From positions 1 to 64,000 of the forward strand of contig DAOUCV010000026.1 in assembly GCA_034432095.1 (NCBI GenBank): 64,000 bases of DNA, written 5' to 3'. Below the pieces are notes generated by a model that saw only the letters and a program-made list of their open reading frames with translations, did no database searches and had not been told where the DNA came from. This document shows, in pieces, positions 9,173 through 17,703 of the stretch (position 1 is its first letter; each line of letters opens with the position of its first letter). The DNA is from DAOUCV01 sp034432095. Its GTDB lineage: Bacteria; Chloroflexota; Dehalococcoidia; Dehalococcoidales; UBA2162. The translations under genes were made by a program, and so were the position numbers.

Positions 9173-9204
9173 GATTGACAGGATATGATATGGAGGGTTA
9201 TCCT
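9173..9204 (+). promoter_or_regulatory. Promoter of the cupin gene
   Basis: TTGACA at 9175-9180, an 18-base spacer, and TATCCT at 9199-9204, within the 14-base element GATTGACAGGATAT that is repeated inverted at 8874. Predicted transcript start is near 9211, before the SD AGGAG at 9221. Confidence 0.45.
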
Positions 9205-9234
9205 AGTTCAACAATAGAGAAGGAGAATGTAGAA

Positions 9235-9699
9235 ATGGCTAAAACAAAATACGGGAACTTATTTATCAAAGAAGATAAGCTTATTAAAAAGGGGCATTTT
9301 GTAGATTCGATATTCTCGTCCTATGATAATCTAAAGATAGATTTGCATGTAAACTATCACTGCATGACAAAACCCTTATTCATGGTCAAGGAGCCTCATG
9401 CGCACCCCACCTATGAAATACTGTGCTTCATTGGCGGCAATCCACTAAATATACGCGATTTTGGAGGGGAAGTCGAGCTATCCATGGGCTGGGAAGGTGA
9501 AAAGCATATCATTAACAGCACGCAGTTTGTCGTCATCCCACCGGGGCTACCCCACTGTCCGCTAAACTTCACCAGAGTTGATAGACCCTTTATGTTTATG
9601 GTCATCCTGACGGCAGGCAAATACGCCACGATACCGATAGAAAAGCCGATGACTGCTGAAGAAAAAGCCCGCCAACCAGCTCCCCCACCGCCGGCTTAA
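9235..9699 (+). CDS. Small cupin-fold protein
   Basis: 154 residues, one cupin domain. Metal-ligand-type residues are visible in EPHAHPTYEILCFIGG (two His and a Glu, cupin motif 1) and in VVIPPGLPHCPLNF (motif 2, PxGxxHxP). The C-terminus is a proline/alanine tail (RQPAPPPPA). Start ATG 9235 has AGGAG at 9221-9225; the TTG at 9175 and ATG at 9190 in the same frame fall in the promoter and have no SD. The family function is undefined; such proteins often bind or transform small hydrophobic or aromatic compounds. A truncated relative lies just downstream on the opposite strand. Confidence 0.75.
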   Translation: MAKTKYGNLFIKEDKLIKKGHFVDSIFSSYDNLKIDLHVNYHCMTKPLFMVKEPHAHPTYEILCFIGGNPLNIRDFGGEVELSMGWEGEKHIINSTQFVVIPPGLPHCPLNFTRVDRPFMFMVILTAGKYATIPIEKPMTAEEKARQPAPPPPA

Positions 9700-9710
9700 A
9701 CAGAGGAGGT

Positions 9711-9881
9711 TCATTTTCTTACCGGGGTAGTGCGAAAATCGCCCGTGGTCAACTGAACATCAAAGTGGAAAACCAGCCTCTTTATGTTTCTGACGATTAA
9801 AGGACAATGCTTCAGTCCCTTGGGGATATAGACTAGGAAGCTATTGGCAATAATATACTTTTCATATTTTCTCTCAGCCAT
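9711..9881 (-). pseudogene. Truncated cupin paralog (C-terminal remnant)
   Basis: The 56-residue frame contains IIANSFLVYIPKGLKHCP followed by LVFHFDVQLTTGDF, which aligns with IINSTQFVVIPPGLPHCP and FMFMVILTAGKY of the neighbouring intact cupin. The N-terminal half with motif 1 is absent. A weak GGGGAG lies about 12 bases before the ATG at 9881, and the frame can be extended to 9926. It sits directly after the SDR at 9929 on the same strand, so it is probably transcribed. It is most likely the remnant of a duplicated cupin gene; a functional mini-protein cannot be excluded. Confidence 0.6.
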
Positions 9882-9928
9882 TTTTATGTCTGTCTCCCCT
9901 AGTGCTTGACAATCTCGGGACTGCACTA

Positions 9929-10684
9929 TTAAGCGCTTACGTTGCCCGTTACAATGAGGGTCTGTCCCACAATATCGCTGGAGACATCCGAAGCCAGAAA
10001 GGCAACCGCATTGGCTACATCCTGAGGCTCAGTGAGCCTCCCTATGGGCACCGTCTTGGCAAAGCGTTCCAGCATACCCGGAGGAGCGTTGTGGGCAAAA
10101 CCGGTGTTCGCCGGACCGGGGGATACGCAGTTAGCGTTTATCCCGGAGGGGGCTACTTCCTTAGCAATCGCCATGGTGAAGGCGATAACTCCAGCCTTAG
10201 CCGCGGCATAGACAGCGGTATTAAAGCCACCGTTTATCCCCGCCCCTGAGGTGATACTGACAATCTTGCCGTACTGGCGCTCAATCATCGGGGGCAAGAC
10301 CGCTCTGGTGCAATTCAATACTCCCCTGAGGTTAATGTTTATATCTCTGTCCCAATCCGCTTCGGTCATTTCTAGGAAGGGTTTTGGCGGGGTGCAAGCG
10401 CCGGCATTGTTTACCAGTATGTCTATCTTACCAAATTGCTCCAGCGCTGCCTTGACCATGTCTTTTACCTCAGCACTTTTCGTTACATCGGCTTTAATAG
10501 CCATAGCCTTACGGCCTAAAGCCTCTACCTCAGCCGAGGTCTGTTGTGCTCCTTTAAGGTCGATATCATTGACAATGATATCGCACCCGTCATTTGCCAG
10601 CGTCAAGGCTATTGCCTTGCCGAAACCTATCTGACTACCAGCGCCGGTGATAAGTGCGACCTTGCCTTTCAAACCCAGGTCCAT
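9929..10684 (-). CDS. Short-chain dehydrogenase/reductase (SDR)
   Basis: 251 residues. Cofactor loop TGAGSQIGFGKA at about 14-25, NNAGACTPP, catalytic YAAAKAG, and a C-terminal SSDIVGQTLIVTGN. NDIDLKGAQ after the second strand suggests NAD. Start ATG 10684 has AGGAGG upstream. It is FabG-sized, but the lack of neighbouring fatty-acid genes argues for catabolic alcohol/ketone chemistry. It resembles the SDR at 8002 only at family level. It reads toward the cupin remnant and is separated from the FAD oxidase operon by a repeat. Confidence 0.9.
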   Translation of the reverse strand: MDLGLKGKVALITGAGSQIGFGKAIALTLANDGCDIIVNDIDLKGAQQTSAEVEALGRKAMAIKADVTKSAEVKDMVKAALEQFGKIDILVNNAGACTPPKPFLEMTEADWDRDININLRGVLNCTRAVLPPMIERQYGKIVSITSGAGINGGFNTAVYAAAKAGVIAFTMAIAKEVAPSGINANCVSPGPANTGFAHNAPPGMLERFAKTVPIGRLTEPQDVANAVAFLASDVSSDIVGQTLIVTGNVSA

Positions 10685-10720
10685 TGTGCCCTCCTTATTA
10701 ATTACTGCCTTGTATCTAGT

Positions 10721-10810
10721 AACCCTATCCCCTGTATCCCCTTCCCCTTGTCAAGGGAAGGGGAAAGAGACTCTAGAGAGGGGGCATCGCCCCTCGAGAC
10801 GCCCTACGTA
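10721..10810. repeat. Composite palindromic intergenic repeat, truncated copy B
   Basis: Begins AACCCTATCCCCTG and continues with a C/T-rich palindrome (10737-10763) almost identical to the left end of the copy at 43253. It contains GAGGGGGC-ATC-GCCCCTC (10778-10795) and ends in a block (GCCCTACG) that matches copy A (GTCCTACG near 8984). The right half seen in the other copies is missing. Confidence 0.65.
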
Positions 10811-10818
10811 TTAAAGAG

Positions 10819-12375
10819 CTATTCTTTAGCGGTGATATAGTTGGAGGATTCCGAGACCTGATTGGGGTCAAACGTTTTCTTAATTTTTCTCAACCAGAGA
10901 TGGTAGTTTGAGGTATGTGGCCCATACATGCCATGGAGCTCATCGCTCCAGACATGGTGAGGCACGCCGAAGTGTCCCTCTATGGCCGTTTTATTTGCCT
11001 CCCGATTAAGCACTCCCTGAACATTGGCGATATGGTCAGGGCTGCTCGGCGAATAGCGGATGAGTATTTCGCCGTGCCCGGTATGCCCGTGCTCAATTGA
11101 CTGGACGAAGGGATATAAAGCATCATCCAGTATCAGTCCTCTCTTGATTAAGTCTTCCTTAAGATAGGATGTATGTAGAATATACTTGGTCATCAGGGGG
11201 AATAAATCAGTGCCCCCCACCGTTCCTCCACCCCACCCGGTAGCTCGTGAGGTCTCCCGGATAGAGCCGACGGTTCTGATGAAACGCCACAGGAAGCCGG
11301 GACCAAGTTCAGGGTCTTCAACCGCCTTTAGAGACCAGGCGCCGGTTTCCTCCATTATTTTCTCTAAAACCTTCTTTTTGTATTCAAAGTCTCTTGGAGA
11401 AGTCGCTGCTATCATAACCATAAAGCCCGGTCCCTGGACCTGAGCGGAGAATTGCTTGAAGTATTTAATATCTTCCTCATTACTCGTGGCGGCATTTGAA
11501 GCCATCATTGCCGCATTGAAACCCATTAACTCGAAGCCTATCTCACTTTCCCCAATCTTGCGCACTGCCTCAATCAGTTTGTCTATTGAGGCGAAGGAGA
11601 GGTAGCGAATCATAAAGCCCGGGGGTATATAGCTCGGGGCATATCGTGGAGATACTCCTTCAATCGGGAATGTTGCTGGCCCTGGCCAGTGGTATACTTT
11701 CTGGGCTGCTTTGGTAAATACGCCCAGCCCGCCCAATGGCACGGTATTGCCCCTTATTATGCCTCGTAAAGATGGACCCGGCCCATCGCCACAGAACCAC
11801 TCGCCTATCGAGCCTAATGAACCGAACCTGATTATTTCTCCATCGCCGGTTACCCATTCCAGAGCCAGTAGATTTCGCTCACCATAACTGCCGGTTTGAC
11901 TCAGGTGTCCGAGATTGACGTGAGCCGCCAACGGGAGGGCGGAACAGTTAGAGCCTGCTCCGGTAATGTTGCAGTTCAAGCCTCTTTTCATTAGCTCAGC
12001 CTGTAATTGAGCGTAAATCACGTAGGGCTCGACCACTGCATACATACTCTTCTCATTGATTTCCAGGATGCGGTTCATCCTCCTCAAGTCCATCTTAATA
12101 CAACCCGGACCGGTGGGGTCGCAGTAAAGCCAGCCCGTACTTGATGCCTTGAACTGTATTTTATACTTGTTACAGAGCTTGACTATTGCCTGGACTTCCG
12201 CGGTGTCCTTGGGAAGGGTGATAGCTTCAAACCTGGGCAAATACGCATCTTTACCACCTGTTGTCGCCTTCCGTATCGGAAAAGAATACGACTCTATGAC
12301 TACGGGGTCTTCGGAAATATTCTCCGGCCCCACCACATCTTCTAGTGCCCGGTAAACTTCCCTCTTCAACGCCAT
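10819..12375 (-). CDS. FAD-linked oxidase, VAO/PCMH superfamily (third gene of redox triad, left copy)
   Basis: 518 residues. The N-terminal FAD_binding_4 domain has AEVQAIVKLCNKYKIQF, then KMDLRRMNRILEIN and MYAVVEPYV, the usual FAD-domain pattern of this superfamily; LEWVTGDGEIIRFGS and WFCGDGPGPSLRG complete it. The C-terminal substrate domain ends in KKTFDPNQVSESSNYI. Members oxidise 2-hydroxy acids or phenolic side chains (GlcD/GlcE, 4-cresol dehydrogenase, vanillyl alcohol oxidase). Start ATG 12375 follows AGGAGG by ten bases. It is last in the minus-strand operon 15167-10819 and is the homolog of 60033-61502, but longer: it has an extra stretch near residues 30-45 and YCDPTGPG near 84. 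Its substrate is not identifiable. Confidence 0.88.
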   Translation of the reverse strand: MALKREVYRALEDVVGPENISEDPVVIESYSFPIRKATTGGKDAYLPRFEAITLPKDTAEVQAIVKLCNKYKIQFKASSTGWLYCDPTGPGCIKMDLRRMNRILEINEKSMYAVVEPYVIYAQLQAELMKRGLNCNITGAGSNCSALPLAAHVNLGHLSQTGSYGERNLLALEWVTGDGEIIRFGSLGSIGEWFCGDGPGPSLRGIIRGNTVPLGGLGVFTKAAQKVYHWPGPATFPIEGVSPRYAPSYIPPGFMIRYLSFASIDKLIEAVRKIGESEIGFELMGFNAAMMASNAATSNEEDIKYFKQFSAQVQGPGFMVMIAATSPRDFEYKKKVLEKIMEETGAWSLKAVEDPELGPGFLWRFIRTVGSIRETSRATGWGGGTVGGTDLFPLMTKYILHTSYLKEDLIKRGLILDDALYPFVQSIEHGHTGHGEILIRYSPSSPDHIANVQGVLNREANKTAIEGHFGVPHHVWSDELHGMYGPHTSNYHLWLRKIKKTFDPNQVSESSNYITAKE

Positions 12376-12394
12376 AATCTATAGACCTCCTTTA

Positions 12395-13663
12395 TCAGAC
12401 TGCTTTCTCTAATAGCTCAACAATGTCATATACCTTGAGACGGCTGCCGTTTTCTTTAATGGCGTCACTAAAGCTTCGCTCACACCCGGGACAGGCGGTA
12501 ACGAGCGCTTCAGCCCCGGTTTGTCTGGCTTCAGTAATCCTCTCCTGAGCCGTCCATTGAGCAAACTCGGGGTTTGTCTCCCTGACACCGCCCCCGGCAC
12601 CACAGCACCAGGCGTATTCCTTTATCCTGTCCATCTCAAAAAGCTTTAGGCCGGGGATACTCCTGAGGACTTCCCTCGGCGGTTCGTAAACGCCGTAGGT
12701 GCCCCGCCGGAATTCTTTCGGCGGGTCAAATATACGGATATGTCCGGGAATTTCTTTCCCTTCCCAGTGTAGGTATGGTTCCCCCAGCCGGCCAAGATGA
12801 CAGGGGTCATGGTAGGTAGCATTGATGGCGACTTTCTTCCTCGGTTTCAGTTTGCCCTCTTTTATCAGGCGGGCAAGGTATTCCGTGGTGTGCAACACCT
12901 CAAGGTCGCCCTTCATGCCGAACTTATCGTAGAGCACCTTGAAGGCATGATAGCAATCGGCACAACCGGTCACCAGCGTTTTCGCCCCTGCCTTCTTGAA
13001 CAGCGCCATATTTTGCTGGGACTGTCTGAGGAAATCTTCTTTGTATCCCGTCTGGTAAGCCCGACCGCCACAGCACAACTCATTTTCTCCGCCGATGCCG
13101 ACAGCAACACCTGCTCTTTGCAGCAGGCTTACGGTAGCTTTAGCCACCTTCCACAGAGCCTTGTCATAGCATGTCCGGCACCCGGCGTGGAATATGACCT
13201 CCGTCTCCTGCTTGGTGAAGTCTTTTACCTCCAGCCCCTCAGCCCATTGCCCCCTCTTGGTCTTTGCTCCGGGTATCATTGTGCCCTGTTTCCGCAGGCT
13301 GTTAATTAACCTGTCAAGAACGGGGATAGTGTGTCCATCCTCGACACACCTAATTCTGAACTCGTATAACGGCTCGAGCACTTCCATGTCCATGGAGTAT
13401 TTACACGAGACATCACAGGCGCCGCACATCTGGCAGTTATAGACTACTTCAAGGAGCTTCGCTGAATAGTCAACCCTTTTCTCCAAAAAGGCCACGCCAA
13501 AGACCATCCTGCCACCGGCGGAGTAGGTATGGAAGTTGTACCTCGCTATGCTGGGGCAGACATTGACATGCTCATATCCTGTCACCTTTTCCAGAGGGAT
13601 GAACTTGCAAGTCGAGCACCGGCGGCACGTTTCCATATCGCGTCGATAATCTTCCAGTGACAT
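12395..13663 (-). CDS. CCG-domain Fe-S oxidoreductase, GlcF-like (middle gene of redox triad, left copy)
   Basis: 422 residues. The N-terminus has an unusual CRRCSTC motif with a distant VCPS, then CQMCGACDVSC for a 4Fe-4S cluster. Two CCG repeats follow: AGCRTCYD with LCCGGRAYQTG and GCADCYHAF, and YHDPCHLGRL with WCCGAGGG and CPGCE. This is the GlcF/HdrD architecture that passes electrons from flavin subunits to a quinone, disulfide or other acceptor. I use ATG 13663 (GGAG seven bases upstream); an ATG at 13684 has no SD. The length is exactly that of its homolog at 58746-60014. The gap to the next gene is 19 bases. Confidence 0.9.
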   Translation of the reverse strand: MSLEDYRRDMETCRRCSTCKFIPLEKVTGYEHVNVCPSIARYNFHTYSAGGRMVFGVAFLEKRVDYSAKLLEVVYNCQMCGACDVSCKYSMDMEVLEPLYEFRIRCVEDGHTIPVLDRLINSLRKQGTMIPGAKTKRGQWAEGLEVKDFTKQETEVIFHAGCRTCYDKALWKVAKATVSLLQRAGVAVGIGGENELCCGGRAYQTGYKEDFLRQSQQNMALFKKAGAKTLVTGCADCYHAFKVLYDKFGMKGDLEVLHTTEYLARLIKEGKLKPRKKVAINATYHDPCHLGRLGEPYLHWEGKEIPGHIRIFDPPKEFRRGTYGVYEPPREVLRSIPGLKLFEMDRIKEYAWCCGAGGGVRETNPEFAQWTAQERITEARQTGAEALVTACPGCERSFSDAIKENGSRLKVYDIVELLEKAV

Positions 13664-13700
13664 CCATTTTCTCCTCAATCTCATTCAGTGGTGAATTCTT

Positions 13701-15167
13701 TCAAAAACACAGTTTCCCCGGGTTCATAATATTGCCCGGGTCTAATATCATCTTGACCTTCTTTAGAGCAGCCACGGTGGCAGCATCCCGGTTCATAATA
13801 ATGGGTGCCGCCTCGCCGTAAGGACGGGAGAAGAAGGCACCTTTATCAATCAGTTGCCTTACGGCGTCAACGGAGAGCTTTTTCACGACCTCCAACTCCC
13901 CCCTGTTTTGTGACGGATAAAACATGTCAAACTCGACATGATAGTTGACACCCTGCACTATCGGCTGGACGTAAACGCCCATATTGGAGGTAGTGTAGCC
14001 TGCTCCAGCGGCAATATCATACATGGCTTTAATCAATTCGCTAACCCTCTGGAAATTGGATATGAAGAAGATGTCCTGGCAGTTCCAGCCGCCAGGCTGC
14101 TTCCAGTAGAATTCTCCGGGAGGTGCTTGCACAGTCTTTAACAACTCCAAGGCTGAGACCCCGCCGAGAGAAGTCACCGGCTCCAGTCCGATTCTCTGCG
14201 ACAACTCTTTGATATCCAGCACCTGGCCTTTTACCCTGTCTTCAGGGAAATAGTCGTACCCAGCCACATTGAAGAAGAGAATCCAGGCAGGTAAAGCTTG
14301 TTTTATTTTGGTGTAGACTTCCGGCTGTGCTTTAGCTGTGATGGTAGCCAGAGCGGTGCTGTTCAATATGAAACATTCATTGGGTAGTCTCAATCTTATC
14401 AGCCAGTGAACCATCTCCATTATTCTATCGAGCTCTGAGGAACCGACCAGGAAAGGCTCTTCAAGGCTGGGGAGTATTTCGCATCTTGCTGATGCCCAGG
14501 TGACGATGCCCATTGTCCCTTGCGCCCCCTGGATGACCCTGTACCAGGACGCTGAAGAGGGCCCGGCTGCCTCCACCTGTGCTCCTCCGGCTGCCCATTG
14601 CTCTTCTAAGGTGCCCGGCCCGGCGGCGGCCCCGGTTCGGAACATGTCACCCGTGCCGAAAATTACCTCAACGCAATTCAAAGGGTCGGCTATGTCCCAG
14701 TGATACTTGGGCATAATTACCGGCTCTCTCTCCAGCAGGCTGCCAACAACCGACTTCGACTTTCGTGGCAGTAAAGGCATATTGAGCCTGAGTCCTTCCC
14801 TGGTTACGGCTGGTATCAATTCACCAAAGGTTACCCCCGGCTCAAACATGGCAACCCTGTTCTCCCGGTCGACCCTGATGATCTTTTTCATGCCACTTAA
14901 ATCGACAACGATGGCTCCGCCGGTGCCGGGAACGGTGTCACCATGTAAGTGAGGAGGCCCCGAGCTTACCGGCACCAGCGGGGTTAGAGTCTCTTTAGCG
15001 AGATTTACTATTTTTTTAACATCATCGGTATTCCTTGGTTTCACCACATACGCCGGCTTTATTGTATTAACGAAGCTCATGTCCCGGGAGTATTCGTTTA
15101 ACGTTGCCGGGTCACGGCTGACATTGCTACTACCCACAACCTCAGCTAGCTTCCCTTCCTCAATCAT
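13701..15167 (-). CDS. FAD-linked oxidase, GlcD-like (first gene of redox triad, left copy)
   Basis: 488 residues. The FAD_binding_4 domain shows DVKKIVNLAKETLTPLVPVS, IVVDLSGMKKIIRVD and AMFEPGVTFGELIPA; the C-terminal FAD-oxidase domain ends in LDPGNIMNPGKLCF, the classic tail of GlcD/DLD-type enzymes. NECFILNST and GYDYFPEDRV mark the substrate domain. Start ATG 15167 follows AGGGGG; an upstream GTG at 15182 is weaker. It is the first gene of a three-gene operon and matches the protein at 57234-58700, with identical length and near-identical blocks such as QGAQGTMGIVTWAS. Likely a 2-hydroxyacid or aryl-alcohol dehydrogenase flavosubunit. Confidence 0.9.
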   Translation of the reverse strand: MIEEGKLAEVVGSSNVSRDPATLNEYSRDMSFVNTIKPAYVVKPRNTDDVKKIVNLAKETLTPLVPVSSGPPHLHGDTVPGTGGAIVVDLSGMKKIIRVDRENRVAMFEPGVTFGELIPAVTREGLRLNMPLLPRKSKSVVGSLLEREPVIMPKYHWDIADPLNCVEVIFGTGDMFRTGAAAGPGTLEEQWAAGGAQVEAAGPSSASWYRVIQGAQGTMGIVTWASARCEILPSLEEPFLVGSSELDRIMEMVHWLIRLRLPNECFILNSTALATITAKAQPEVYTKIKQALPAWILFFNVAGYDYFPEDRVKGQVLDIKELSQRIGLEPVTSLGGVSALELLKTVQAPPGEFYWKQPGGWNCQDIFFISNFQRVSELIKAMYDIAAGAGYTTSNMGVYVQPIVQGVNYHVEFDMFYPSQNRGELEVVKKLSVDAVRQLIDKGAFFSRPYGEAAPIIMNRDAATVAALKKVKMILDPGNIMNPGKLCF

Positions 15168-15271
15168 CTTGCCCCCTTTCACTATCTGAGTTCCTCACTT
15201 CTTGGCATTAGGAATGCTAAATCCTTATCATCTGAATGTCAAGTGCTTGTTTAAATTATTTATTTTATTTA

Positions 15272-15312
15272 TTAACCTCACCTACACTCTCCCTTCCCTT
15301 AATAGGGGAAGT
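15272..15312. repeat. Short fragment resembling the palindromic intergenic repeat
   Basis: AACCTCACC followed by CTCTCCCTTCCCTTAATAGG resembles the left and right arms of copy A without the middle. The rest of the 240-base gap before moxR holds an AT-rich stretch and a possible -10 (TATAAT, 15377-15382), nothing else that I recognise. Confidence 0.4.
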
Positions 15313-15409
15313 AGTAGACATCCTTATGTTACGAACCTTAATAGGCTCATAGTGTGATAAGACGGCTAAGCTGGTATATAATAGGGGAAAAGGATAGGGG
15401 ATAATTCGC

Positions 15410-16387
15410 ATGGAAGGTAGTATTGTCAGCCGGATTAGAGAGGTCGGCATCAGAGTCAAACAAAACGTTGAGCGGGTCATTGTCGGTAAGGGCGAGGTAA
15501 TTGAGCTGGCTATTGTGGCTCTCCTCTGCGAGGGGCATATTCTCATCGAGGATGTGCCCGGTATCGGCAAGACCATGCTGGCCAAGTCCCTGGCACGGTC
15601 TCTGGGCTGTAGCTTTCGACGTATCCAGTGCACTCCCGACCTTCTGCCTTCAGATGTCACTGGCACCTATATCTTCAACCAGAAGACCTCGGAGTTCGAG
15701 TTCCGGCCGGGACCAATCATAAGCCAGATAGTGCTGGCCGACGAGATTAACCGGGCTACTCCCCGAACTCAATCCGCCCTGCTGGAAGCTATGCAGGAGC
15801 GTCAGGTCACTGCCGAGGGTGAAACGAAGCCGTTGCCGCGACCTTTTATGGTGTTAGCCACCCAGAACCCTATCGAGCTGGAGGGCACCTTCCCTCTGCC
15901 TGAAGCCCAGCTCGACCGGTTTCTCCTCAATATCAAGATAGGCTATCCCACGCTGGAAGACGACCATCTTCTCTTAGCTCGCTTCCGCAAGACCAACCCG
16001 CTGGAAGAACTGACACCGGTAGTTTCGGCTGATGAGCTTCTGGAAATGCAGGCAGCGTGCCGGGAAGTACATGTTGCTGCTGATGTGGAGGAATATATCA
16101 TCCGTATCATCCACGCTACTCGTGAGCTCGACTCGGTTCAACTTGGGGCTAGTCCCCGGGCGATGCTGGCACTATACCATGCGTCACAGGCACTGGCGGC
16201 TCTTCGGGGGCGAGCCTTCGTCATTCCTGATGACGTGAAATACTTGGTCACCCCCATCCTGGTTCATCGTATCATCACCAAGGCGGAAAGCCACCTGCGA
16301 GGCCAAACAGCCGCGGAGACTCTAAAGAAAGTAGTTGACTCTGTGCCCGTACCTGTTGAAGAGGAAGCCGGGACTGAGGGAAAGTGA
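15410..16387 (+). CDS. moxR: MoxR-family AAA+ ATPase
   Basis: 325 residues. Walker A is DVPGIGKT (about 48-55), Walker B is LADEINRA, sensor 1 is ATQNPIELEGTFPLPEAQLDRF, and the C-terminal lid carries GASPRAML. MoxR proteins are ATP-driven chaperones that help assemble or activate partner complexes. ATG 15410 is preceded by AGGGG with a 9-base spacer and, further up, TATAAT at 15377. The DUF58 gene starts three bases after the stop and a DUF4129 membrane protein follows, the common MoxR-DUF58-membrane partner set. Confidence 0.95.
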   Translation: MEGSIVSRIREVGIRVKQNVERVIVGKGEVIELAIVALLCEGHILIEDVPGIGKTMLAKSLARSLGCSFRRIQCTPDLLPSDVTGTYIFNQKTSEFEFRPGPIISQIVLADEINRATPRTQSALLEAMQERQVTAEGETKPLPRPFMVLATQNPIELEGTFPLPEAQLDRFLLNIKIGYPTLEDDHLLLARFRKTNPLEELTPVVSADELLEMQAACREVHVAADVEEYIIRIIHATRELDSVQLGASPRAMLALYHASQALAALRGRAFVIPDDVKYLVTPILVHRIITKAESHLRGQTAAETLKKVVDSVPVPVEEEAGTEGK

Positions 16388-16390
16388 AGC

Positions 16391-17701
16391 ATGGTCAGCC
16401 TGCAGGATGAGATGACGCCCCGCAAGGATGAAGTTTCTTCCTCAAAGAGGGTAACTAGTTCGCCCTTCAGCAAACTCCTGGGCGACTACTGGCTCGTTAT
16501 TACGGTGTTGCTCCTCCTTATTAGCCTGCTGACACATCAGGTGCCCCTCCTCCTTATTATGCTATTGTTTTTCCTGACCGGGGGCGTGGCTAGGCTGTGG
16601 GAGCGCTACTGCCTTACCCGGGTCGAGTACCAGCGCCGGTTGAGCAGTAACCGTGCCTTCTTCGGCGACGAGGTGCAACTCGAGATAGAGGTAGCCAACA
16701 GAAAGCTCCTGCCGCTACCCTGGCTTCAAGTCGAAGACGAAGTACCAGCAGAGGTGACACTGTTAAAGGGTAAAACAACTCCAGGATACTCGGAGAACCG
16801 CCTGTTCCTTAACAATCTCTTTTCCCTTAGCTGGTATCACAAGGTGAAGCGGCGCTACCCTATGCGTTGCCTGCACAGGGGTTATTTTGCCTTCGGGCCA
16901 ACGCGTATTCGTTCGGGGGACCTCTTTGGTGTCTTCAATCGAGAAATGGAAATCAAGCAGGCGGACTATCTTACGGTTTATCCCAAGATAGTGCCCCTGG
17001 AGAAGCTGGGCATCCCCTCGAATCAGCCTGTCGGTGAGGTTCGAATCAGAAGACACATCTTTGAAGACCCCATCCTTACTCTGGGTGTCAGAGACTACCA
17101 TTTTGGTGACAGCCTGAAGCGAATTCACTGGAAGACGACCGCCCGTCTTGGACAGTTACAGACCAAGGTCTTTGAGCCCACGACAACTACCGACATGGGC
17201 ATCTTTCTGGACGTCCGCACTACGAGGCCAACTCTCTGGGGAAGTGTGCCCTCACTCCTAGAGCTGGCGATTGTGGTGGCAGCATCCGTTTCCAACCATG
17301 CTTTGAAGTCCAGATACCGGGTAGGCTTATATGTTAATCAGTACCAGCGCTTGGTGAATGAACCCATCAGGATACCGCCAAGCCAGCATACCGACCAGAT
17401 GCGACTCATACTGGAAACTCTAGCGAAGCTTCATCCCCTTGACGCCATGCCTATAGCCAGACTCGTCCAGAATGAAAGCCAAAATCTCAACTGGGGAAGC
17501 ACTATGGTGGTAATAAGCGCCATGCCAACAGACGACCTTCTCTCAACCCTGCGCAGGATAAAAAGAGGCGGACGCAACGTGGTATTAATGGTAATAGGGG
17601 GTTCGCAACCATCAATAAGCCGGGACGGTTTGACCGTGTACCATATTCGGGAAGACATACCTTGGCATGAATTAGAGACAGTCTCTATAAAAGGTGCATA
17701 G
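16391..17701 (+). CDS. DUF58 protein, MoxR partner
   Basis: 436 residues. Two adjacent hydrophobic segments (about 32-68, LVITVLLLLISLLTHQVPLL and onward) anchor it in the membrane. The DUF58 core is RDYHFGDSLKRIHWKTTARL, near residue 237, with KVFEPTTTTDMGIFLDVR after it, the start of a vWA-like fold. Start ATG 16391 nearly touches the moxR stop. DUF58 proteins pair with MoxR ATPases in cell-envelope complexes; the exact job is not established. Confidence 0.92.
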   Translation: MVSLQDEMTPRKDEVSSSKRVTSSPFSKLLGDYWLVITVLLLLISLLTHQVPLLLIMLLFFLTGGVARLWERYCLTRVEYQRRLSSNRAFFGDEVQLEIEVANRKLLPLPWLQVEDEVPAEVTLLKGKTTPGYSENRLFLNNLFSLSWYHKVKRRYPMRCLHRGYFAFGPTRIRSGDLFGVFNREMEIKQADYLTVYPKIVPLEKLGIPSNQPVGEVRIRRHIFEDPILTLGVRDYHFGDSLKRIHWKTTARLGQLQTKVFEPTTTTDMGIFLDVRTTRPTLWGSVPSLLELAIVVAASVSNHALKSRYRVGLYVNQYQRLVNEPIRIPPSQHTDQMRLILETLAKLHPLDAMPIARLVQNESQNLNWGSTMVVISAMPTDDLLSTLRRIKRGGRNVVLMVIGGSQPSISRDGLTVYHIREDIPWHELETVSIKGA

Positions 17702-17703
17702 CT

